A stretch of DNA of 64,000 nt from NCBI GenBank assembly GCA_900073065.1, contig FJOG01000052.1, positions 63,166 to 127,165 on the forward strand. Direction: 5' to 3'. This document shows, in pieces, positions 57,701 to 64,000 of the stretch. The DNA is from Phialocephala subalpina (taxonomy: Eukaryota; Ascomycota; Leotiomycetes; Helotiales; Mollisiaceae). The notes beneath the pieces were generated by a model. It saw nothing but the letters and a program-made list of their open reading frames with translations. It was not told where the DNA came from and ran no database searches. Made by a program: the position numbers and the translations under genes. Numbering within the stretch: the first letter of the stretch is position 1; every line of letters begins with the position of its first letter.

Positions 57701-57916
57701 CCGCCGAAGTGGAGTATCAGTGGGTTGGGACTTGCTGGTCAACGGCTTTTGGGGACTGAGAAGGTGGATTTGACGAGTCCGGAAAGGCCTCATTCATTGG
57801 GGCTGTATGATGACAATGGATTCTTGAGGAGTAGTCCTGAGATGAAGGAGAGGAGAAAGAAAGCTAGGGAGTCGAAGGTGAAGGTGGAAGTTGATGAGTG
57901 GCATTCTGTTATGTGA
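54719..57916 (+). CDS. Single-pass membrane protein with a long disordered tail
   Basis: An intronless frame of 1065 residues. A short N-terminus is followed by one strong membrane span at about 33-58 (SLGMILIIAICGALLLFAAV then TIGIIFH) with the basic stop-transfer VKRRNRFRNK, so the long C-part should be cytosolic. That part is Ser/Pro/Arg-rich and disordered, with many SP/TP and RxxS sites, as in kinase-regulated scaffold proteins. Short blocks stand out as possible conserved motifs: FFPRRMSRGLSFNPWAPL (about 101-118), ESREQLINKEFSQTMEDIG (about 290), SFSIYSPTLSVCNYYTESNG (about 610) and KWSISGLGLAGQRLLGTEKV near the end. I do not recognise a named family. The absence of introns and stops over 3.2 kb makes a real gene very likely. 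Confidence 0.82.
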   Translation: MATSAWIFETTLRKRDSIRRTIYSASIPIGSATMSLGMILIIAICGALLLFAAVTIGIIFHVKRRNRFRNKVRIDVPDHEMIRSDPRTTMRSIRTPEIFFPRRMSRGLSFNPWAPLDGGITTSSSDWQDVDLSDHAPPLATAQRPSFHRGVARVRESWPLASNIPLKLLPSQTTMILSPVAPPGYVVPQPKRQSIKLVRRRESADCSPTRSKSGSPTRDLYPAPLSPKKRSQRRSASETPTLLRSASQKLKVAHRKSLTRTLTTLNRISGRAPTKRLLTPPIKQAAESREQLINKEFSQTMEDIGTGRMTIQTEGGSLLLQPADGIKSPTPSFTSTDSLCEAQPEVIIAALSSPSKSSLNNEKRHRVRISEATTIIQTSIHEDDPVMIVAKPEEQYFALPHRISLAGDPFFSSVRSSKTIVSTSQVQGPRPMYFRKSTFGHEESPNRPEDYISPLRDVSSNSQASPKPPHSQDETEEHNPFRWSPQEAMKAKVTPLSGRTSPNRKGHRRSNVIRMSHLVSRPMSSVPVVQEEPEEESPRKSIRFSLPPATAIRVFEPEKSPSPSSSTTSRRRSMRPPSSATFSPDLTITEGVPTTPASSPVSKMDRRSFSIYSPTLSVCNYYTESNGGSEDEFFNQKPKRVSVSTLKSRRHGQDFSTDLTLFPTNQMQQNHQLSLISFPPPPSCDPTQPECVMTVLTPPPLRPLPTIASTMTGFSSTSPSPAPPLLTTSSNTQLYGPRDLPSRPSTLSPPRDSLASSISMLRRMNSQISQYSSQSTIAEEIPAFDSEKSPQLPPHPHFSLNFNLEEAQAEERGRSRGSRHYLAIGRQSQYNGYGNSNSYSRNSRPGDRPRESWRIGKSRKRNTYGKEDFSGFEDVREEKELTPVPESSPATEANALGIINLRFPTLSKDGKVRNLPTPPRSREKAFEIEKERKVIDLDEAEIVDAKLVEDEEADKENLHAKGSLRWSDAMAKPARTSSRRDSQMKYPSPQGNQTPPKWSISGLGLAGQRLLGTEKVDLTSPERPHSLGLYDDNGFLRSSPEMKERRKKARESKVKVEVDEWHSVM

Positions 57917-58451
57917 CTTTGGAGGTGTGGTTATAGCTTGAGATTGAGTTTTGTGTTCATGGGAGTTTGGGGATCAGAGGTTTCTGTTCATCGACATCGA
58001 CATATATCTTTTAGGTGAAGCATAGGATAGGGGAGGCATATACCCTTCTTTGCTGTCAGTGCAACCTTTATTTAGTCGGCTGTGGGGTTTTTTAATTAAT
58101 TACAAACTATTTGTCTTCGAGGTCTATCGTGTTTCCATCTCCCCCGCTGGAACTACCCCGCAATGCTCTGCCCCTGACTACTCCTCCCCTTCCTCACTGC
58201 ACAACCCGGCCTGTCGCAAGTCGCGATTCATTGACTACTGTATTCCTGTTTGCTTGCTGGATAGCGAGATACTTTCGTCGTGTTATGTTCTACATAATTA
58301 TTTTATTTTATTCGGGTTCTCGAGAAGAAGCTGGTGCTGCCAACGCCTTTAAAGTTTAGCGATCATGCCCTGTAAGCTTAGCACGTGTAGCCTGTAAGGC
58401 GCTAAGGTTTTAGCGATCAAAGCCTGAAGGAGGTGCAAAAGAAGGTCGAAT
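57917..58451. other. Intergenic with a short direct repeat
   Basis: TTTAGCGATCA followed by GCC(C)TG occurs at about 58355 and 58408 (53 bp apart), just before the truncated gene at 58452. It may be a transposon end or insertion scar. Nothing else recognised. Confidence 0.4.
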
Positions 58452-59324
58452 CTTCTTACCTGTGCTATTGACACTCAATGGATACCTATCACCATACAAA
58501 GTACTCGTAATGTTATGAAGGTCGTGAGCGGCCAACCTCTCAATTGGCCTAGGCGCAGCGTCTGCAACAGTACTTCGTCATCCATCAATGTTACCGCCGA
58601 ATGGGCACAATACTTGAATCCTCATATCCAAGACACCAATAAAACGGTCTTCCACATGCTTGCAGAGGACGCCAGTATCCAAGTTTCCGCGTGGGAAGAC
58701 GACCCTGGATTTGTTCAAAGCGTCATAGAATCTATCCTCACCACCGCGGTCGCTAATGGCCTTTCCCGTACAGAATCTTCATCAACCATTCAAGGAGAGT
58801 TGAATAATTGCCCCAATAATGACTGCGACGAGACATGCGGACTCTTGTGCTTAGACATGATGCCAAAGCCAACTCGGGAATTTGGTTACGGAGGTAATAT
58901 CTATAATTTATTAAGGGTTTCTGATCTGTCAAAGCTGTCAAAATTTACAGTTCAGGTAGATGTCACTGGGTATGCTTACAACATGAGAGGTGCTACGATA
59001 ATTCTTTCATGCATGGTCCTCCTTTCCTATTATACGTTGGTTGGTGTGCATTTTGCATTCGTCCTTATGAAAAGATTGAGCAGCAATGCTTGGGACAGTG
59101 TTTCCGAAGTCATGGCATTAGCAATACAGAGTCAGCCAACGGAGGTACTAAAAAATATATGTGCGGGAATCTCTTCAACAAAAATGTTTAGCAACCTTGT
59201 GAGGATGTGGTCAGGACAGGTGTTGAATATGAACATCTGGAGTTGGATTTTGGCGATCATCTTTCCGGCTACGGTGAAAAACTATAAGAGGATAAGCTCT
59301 ATGGCTGATGAGTGTATGGCTTGA
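58452..59324 (+). pseudogene. N-terminally truncated paralogue of the 46-49 kb membrane glycoprotein
   Basis: One open frame of about 290 codons (first ATG at 58515) matches only the C-terminal part of the protein at 46410-48948. Shared blocks are INVTAEWAQYLNPHIQDTNK versus INVTKIWAASMNPFITEQNT with TVF after both, a terminal membrane span, then SSNAWDSVSEVMALAIQSQP versus SSSWDTIAEWLLLAINSPP, and a GI-containing helix. The frame continues upstream of the ATG (LLTCAIDTQWIP), which corresponds to the LPCILAAGWGES region of the full gene, so the reading frame is a remnant and not a new start. The four N-terminal spans and first half of the lumenal domain are absent. No stop lies inside. It is either a recent truncation or a gene whose 5' exons were removed by TE activity in this TE-rich zone. 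Confidence 0.7.
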
Positions 59325-60112
59325 GGGAGTGAAAAATGGCAAAACAACTCTTTATGTTCTTTGTGGTCGGAGTGCGCTTGCTTGCCCAAGAATATCCTTA
59401 CCTTTGCACAAGAGTTACATATCTCAGGCTGTATCGGCTGCCATGTATCCTGACTTTGGCCCTGCTGCGATCGCCTTCGTAGTGCAGAGTCTCTTGATCC
59501 ACGGCTGGAAGAGTCAGAGTCGTAGAATGAGCTTGAATTTGACTCACCTCATAGGTGCTACAACTATGCTGCAGGGGCTGGCTTCGTCGAGCCCTATCAA
59601 GTTGCATTTTATGACGAGATGTACCATGAAGACGCGAAGTGTCTCACAGCAGCCATCAGGTACTCCATTTTATGGCTAACTTGACTGGGCTGACGCTTAT
59701 GATTCGTTTGCTGAGTGCGTTCGATTATCTGCATGGGCAGGTTATTCCGTGTGGGTATGAGAACTTTGGAAACCAAGTTCAAGTTGTATATATTTGAAAT
59801 TGTAAGATTCTATGTCGGAGTTCTAGTTGAGATGGACGACGTACAAGAGGTCGTACATGATAGCGTTCATGAGGCGTCCATGTCAGCGTATGTGTCGGCG
59901 TACCCTCTATGGCGCCAAGCATGTCAGTTGCTGGTCACGTGTAGCGGGTCAAACTCTCATTCCATATGGAGTATAGTTCAGGGGTAATCTCGCAGACTCT
60001 TATATCCTCACTCTCCTCCCTAGCTAGCTCTCCAGACTTAAGAATACGATCTTTTACCCATAATATGATGCCTAGACCTCGTAGCATCTGATAAAGCAGC
60101 ATTACGATTATT
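59325..60112. other. Intergenic, possible gene relics
   Basis: Around 59565-59650 the third frame reads YAAGAGFVEPYQVAFYDEMY before a possible GT donor, which looks like an eroded exon, with a TAG upstream. No family can be named. Confidence 0.25.
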
Positions 60113-60267
60113 TATCCCTTAAACTGTCACGCAACGCACACTTAGGCACCCAGGCAGCCGTTGCTAAGCGAGCCACTTGGAGTGCTAAGATTGATACAAA
60201 AGTGGGGTTGGATAGTGCTCGAAGTTGATGCCTTATAGGTGGTGTGCGTGTGGCAGTTTAAGGGATA
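60113..60267. mobile_element. MITE with TA target duplication
   Basis: A 155-bp unit bounded by TA dinucleotides. The left end is TA then TCCCTTAAACTG, TCAC and CGCACAC; the right end is its inverted copy (CAGTTTAAGGGA then TA). The first 12 bases of the two ends pair perfectly; further in, the pairing continues with one mismatch and a three-base gap. The interior has no coding capacity. TA duplication and inverted ends indicate a non-autonomous Tc1/mariner (Fot1/pogo)-type element. Confidence 0.75.
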
Positions 60268-60853
60268 TTGAGCCTTGGCCCTAATTCAGCTTGGTTCGAC
60301 TTACAGGGTATTCTAAATTCAAGGCTAAAATGCTTAGATCCCTGCCCTAGGGTCGATGCTGCGATAACTAGGGAAATTCACAGCGTAAAAATGAAAAGCA
60401 AACCTAGACTCCAAAACGCCGGCAAACCAAATGCGAAACCACACAAAAATACAGCAAAAAGACGCGTAAAATGCGTACAGCAGTTGTTCAGCCTTTACGA
60501 GAATTAATTGTAGACGATTGGTTGATTGATTAATTCATTCGTACTCGGTTCCAGCTGTCCACCGTAGAACTGCTATGCCGGAGCTTCCCAGTTTCGGCGC
60601 AGTTGCCGAAGTGCATTGACCGTGGTACTGTAAACGCTCTTCACTTTACACGAATATGACCAGAAACCTCCTCTGCTGAGCGGTCTGGCTCCTATTTACG
60701 TGTGTATACATTTGAAGGGCAATGGCCTCGCGTACGTCTCTTCGTCCCATAGATGTTGGTCATACTCTAATCGATATTCAAAACAGCGTCGTACGATACA
60801 TACTTTTATAATCTTCAAAGCCATCAGTCCTTTCACAACACTTTAGAAATACC
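60268..60853. other. Intergenic between MITE and hAT relic
   Basis: No gene supported. May include internal remnants of the hAT element to its right. Confidence 0.35.
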
Positions 60854-61240
60854 TTGAAACTACAAGACCGAGAGGTTAGGATAAGTTCACAGCCTACAAC
60901 ATGTCTCAGTCAGAGCCGGAGTTCGAGGGAGGCTTCTTTAGAATGGTGGCGTCTTCATGAAAAACAGTATCCTCGTCTCTTCACTATGGACAAGGATATT
61001 TTCTCAATACCCGGCATGTCAGCTTCAGTGGAACATCTCTTTTAAAGTGCTAAACTCATACTCCCTCCATCTAGAAACAAGCTACTTGAGGACGGAATTG
61101 AGGCAAGAGAATGTGTAAGATCATGGGCAAGAGATGGTCTTATATTGGGTGATTACTTTGAGTATTTGACAGAGGACCAAAGGTCAAATGAGCACTTTAA
61201 GCTTCAAGATCAGTTCTGGCTTCCACAACCTGACCTCTAA
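60854..61240 (+). mobile_element. hAT transposase C-terminal relic
   Basis: The plus frame encodes the hAT dimerisation domain: EWWRLHEKQYPRLFTMDKDI, then SIPGMSASVEHLF, a TAA at 61043-61045, then SAKLILPPSRNKL and CVRSWARD, and a second stop at 61238-61240. The family signature is wW...yP.L...A...L.I....ASxExxFS.A. The stop replaces a Ser codon of the FSxAK block. The N-terminal BED finger and the RNase-H-like core are missing. hAT elements move by cut-and-paste with 8-bp duplications; the ends of this copy could not be found. Confidence 0.72.
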
Positions 61241-61362
61241 TACGAATAATATATCTTCACTTTTTTGGATATGTGACCTATTAACCTGACCTTTGACTTG
61301 TTTAACCTGCAGATATCTATTGTAGGGGGCGCGGGCGCCCTTCCTAGCCCGAAACAAACTTT

Positions 61363-61464
61363 AGGTCCTTCTTAACTCGAGGTCCTTCTTAACTCGAGGT
61401 CCTTCTTAACTCGAGGTCCTTCTTAACTCGAGGTCCTTTTTAACTCGAGGTCTTTCTAAGTCTC
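61363..61464. repeat. Six tandem 17-bp units
   Basis: AGGTCCTTCTTAACTCG repeats from 61363 at exact 17-bp steps. The last two units are decayed. It lies just downstream of the hAT relic and a GC-rich palindrome (GGGCGCGGGCGCCC near 61327). Confidence 0.9.
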
Positions 61465-61580
61465 AAGTAAATTAAGTACTTTATTTTAAGGCTAATGCGC
61501 GCTCGCGCAATCTCGACCTGCTCGGCGGCTGCGCCGCCTCCACGGTCTCCATGGCGCTTGCAGCGCGGCTAGCTAAATCA

Positions 61581-61652
61581 CAATGCCTTTGTCTCTCACA
61601 ATGCCTTTGTCTCTCGCAATGCCTTTGTCTCTCACAATGCCTCTGTCTCCTA
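61581..61652. repeat. Four tandem 18-bp units
   Basis: CAATGCCTTTGTCTCTCA repeats at 61581, 61599, 61617 and 61635. In one plus frame it would read as a Gln-Cys-Leu-Cys-Leu-Ser repeat, but the surrounding frame is not otherwise gene-like. Similar short repeats are common near TE ends. Confidence 0.9.
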
Positions 61653-62180
61653 GCTAAAAGCTACTTTAAAAGCTCACGTGATTTTAAGATCCTACCACGG
61701 CGGAAAGTGGGTACAACTTCTCGTCGTGTCCCCTTCTCAAGGTTTCGAGAAATAAGTCAGGTCAAGGAATTTGACATGCCAAGACAGGTCAAGTTTAGGT
61801 CAAGGGTCAAACCTGATCCGACCGACCTATCGGGAACACTGCCTCTGAAGAAAACTCCCGAGAGATAGTGGAAAAGGGGATCCCTTGAAGCCCATGCCAG
61901 CACCTTTTGCCCCGCTTTCTCATATCGGGACCTCTAGTTAGCTTCGTGCGGGGGAATCGGCAGTTGATACTTTCTGTAATGATATTTTAGTTTTCGATTG
62001 AGCACCCTTGTTGGATCGCTCGCATGCAATCAAATGTTACCGAGGTCAGGAAGGCTTATACTTCGTATGTCTTCTGGACTTAAAATGCATCGAGCCGTCC
62101 TGCGGAGTAGAAGCGGTTGCGAGCTGGGTCAGAACTCTATAATACACGCGCTGTGGTCATATTTTAGTCACCAAGCCAGA
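61653..62180. other. Promoter region of the carboxylesterase
   Basis: Follows the tandem repeats. Several ATGs precede the chosen start at 62181, but only that one opens a signal peptide. No specific site recognised. Confidence 0.35.
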
Positions 62181-64000
62181 ATGAAAACCGTCGTACTTAT
62201 TCTTACTACCCTAATACGCATCTCAAATGGAGCTCTCAGTTTCCGCGACGCGGCGCCTCTCACCGTAGGGGGCATTGTCAATACCACTAGCGGCCCTGTG
62301 CAAGGGATACCGTCTGACTCGCGACCAGAGGTGTCGACGTATTTGGGAATACCATACGCCCAGCCACCAGTCGGCGATTTACGCTTCGCTGCTCCAGTCG
62401 CAGTCGCTGCGTCGAGTGCGGTTATCAACGCGACCGCTTTTGTAAGCAATGTACATTGATGTTCTTCATGGATTTTACTAACGTACCTATCCAGAGCCCG
62501 TAAGACCCTAATATTATGCTCTTCTCTGCGGATAAAACAGCCGACTTCTATTCCAGTGATTGTCTCTGCAACCGTATCCCTACAAATGAAGCTTACCTCG
62601 CAGGTCCGGCTGGCGCGAGAGTTCTGGTCGCTCTTGCTCAGACAGGGGACGTCCTTGCCGAAGATTGCTTGACCCTGAATGTGTGGACGAAACCGCAAAC
62701 GGGGGAAGCGAAAAAGGCGGTCTTGTTCTGGATTTATGGTGGAGGTACGTACTTGAGACGCCACATACTGGCAACCGTGGAATATAAGACGAATTTGAGC
62801 TTTGCAACAGCATAAATGTTTCAACTTATTTGGTTCCCACTGACTTCCGTAGGGTTTTCCACTGGAAATACAGCCTGTCCCCTGTATGATGGAGCCGTGC
62901 TTGCTGACGAGAACGATGTTGTCGTCATCTCGGTCAACTACCGCCTGAACATTTTCGGATTCTCTGGCGCTCCGGGACAGACCACGAACGTAGGTCTCTT
63001 GGATCAGCGTCTTGCGCTTGAGTGGGCGCGAGACAATGTTGAAGCGTTCGGGGGAGATCCATCACGAATTACGGCATTCGGTCAGTCTGCAGGGGGGGCT
63101 TCGGTTGACTACATCTCCTATGGCTTCGTAGACGACCCCATTGTGCATGCTCTGATCCCACAGTCGGGCGTCGCCAATTCTGTAATATCCGGTGGCGCTA
63201 CGTCCGCGTCGGTCCTCAGCAACTGGTATAACGCTTCCGAGACGCTTGGCTGTGGTGGAGAAGAAGCCGGCGAAGCCACGGTTGCTTGCATGAGGACAAA
63301 GAGCTGGCAAGATATCCTCGTGGCCATCGAACCCCTATCAACGACCGCCATTGACAGCGGCTTTGAACCTGTTCCTGACGATATAATAATCCCCAATAAT
63401 CTCACCGCCCGGGGTGCTGCTGGAGAGTTCGCTAAACTTCCGTATCTGACGGGGAACACCGATAACGAAGCTGGCTTCTTTCTCGTCGTTCTGATAGCCT
63501 ACACAAGCCTAACGGCCGAACAATTCGATCTAATTCCCGCCGAAATCCTTCAACCTGTGGTCGACCTCCTGACCTTGGCCGGATTCACCTGCTCCGCCGC
63601 TCAAGCCGCCAATTATAGAGCGCAAAACGGCGTTCCGGTGTGGCGTTACAGGTACTACGGGGGCAACTACACCAACACGTATATTAACAAAGTGGGCTCC
63701 GCCTACCACACTTCCGAGCTCCCTGTGCTCTTTGGCACCGCTGCCTCGGTAGCGGGAATTGCAGATAGCGATATTGAGGCGGAGGCTGCGCGGTATATGC
63801 GGCAAGCGTGGGCGACATTTGCCAAAAATCCTACCGAAGGGCTGACGACGGAGCTTGGATGGCCTCGGTTCAATCCACTGAGTAAGTGCCACTCTACCTG
63901 GGAATATTTCTGGCCATGGTCTAATGCATCTCTTCGTTGTAGCAAGTTCACAGGTACAACTGTCTCACGGCCAGGAAACGACTGCAAGTTATATTCCCAA
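62181..64000 (+). CDS. Secreted type-B carboxylesterase, 5' part (runs off the window)
   Basis: Exons 62181-62441, 62495-62499, 62557-62744, 62853-63881 and 63943 onward keep one frame to the right edge, about 510 codons so far. The signal peptide is MKTVVLILTTLIRISNG. Family features: YLGIPYAQPPVGDLRF (N-terminal type-B block), EDCLTLNVW, the oxyanion loop IYGGGFSTGN and FGGDPSRITAFGQSAGGASV with the nucleophile Ser (about 229) in GQSAG (more often GESAG). The acidic triad member is in GNTDNEAGFF and the His in AYHTSELPVLFG. Several sequons fit secretion. The second exon is only five bases (AGCCC); without it the frame hits a stop or loses the conserved Cys region (SPDCLCNRIPT). Known role: hydrolysis of carboxylic esters or lipids outside the cell; the substrate is unknown. 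It is intact in the part seen. Confidence 0.88.

Noticed and set aside
59308..59679. 123-codon plus-strand frame after the truncated membrane protein
   Set aside because: Composition is not protein-like and another frame over the same bases reads better; at most an unidentifiable gene relic.
1..64000. tRNA, rRNA or snoRNA genes
   Set aside because: I looked for B-box-like GGTTCGAATCC and conserved rRNA blocks and saw none; a tRNAscan/Infernal run would be decisive.

Overview
The window is nuclear DNA of a filamentous ascomycete (Pezizomycotina). Support: genes split by short GT-AG introns (about 45-150 nt, often with a CTAAC-like branch site), typical fungal families (P450, GST, NCS1 permease, LaeA-like methyltransferase, Zn2Cys6-type clusters, GPI-type GH16, SPX-EXS transporter), and an AT-rich 10-kb retrotransposon whose stops and lost residues are all C-to-T/G-to-A changes, the footprint of repeat-induced point mutation (RIP). 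A helotialean (Leotiomycetes) source is my guess only.

Layout. 0-6 kb: a run of metabolic genes that look broken (amidase, NCS1 permease, 2-oxoglutarate dioxygenase) around a gluconokinase-like P-loop protein. 6-24 kb: mostly intact genes (GST, cytochrome P450, a membrane glycoprotein, a C3H-zinc-finger/RBR ubiquitin ligase, a GH16 wall enzyme, a protein with three Zn2Cys6-like clusters whose promoter holds repeats). 24-37 kb: gene-poor, filled by one Ty3/gypsy element on the minus strand (26265-36448) with 118-bp LTRs and a GTTCT target duplication. It carries gag, protease, RT/RNase H and integrase relics plus an extra reading frame of about 465 codons after integrase that I do not recognise and that contains five 23-residue repeats.

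37-49 kb: two lineage-type hypothetical genes, an SPX-EXS (SYG1/XPR1-like) phosphate transporter, a LaeA-like methyltransferase pseudogene with RIP-type stops, and a large membrane glycoprotein. 49-58 kb: a dead GH128-like gene, an SDR dehydrogenase and a 1065-residue single-pass membrane protein. 58-62 kb: a TE-rich junkyard with an N-terminally truncated paralogue of the 46-49 kb membrane protein, a TA-flanked MITE, a hAT transposase tail and short tandem repeats. 62-64 kb: the 5' part of a secreted type-B carboxylesterase that appears to use a 5-nt microexon and runs off the window.

There is no operon-like organisation. The functional themes are detoxification/oxidation (GST, P450, SDR, 2OG oxygenase), cell wall and secretion (GH16, GH128 relic, esterase) and decay. 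Nonsense or frameshift lesions occur in genes on both sides of the retroelement, which is worth testing as either real pseudogenisation or RIP spill-over. Splice sites below were chosen by eye from GT/AG signals and reading-frame continuity, and family names come from recognised motifs, not from a search.
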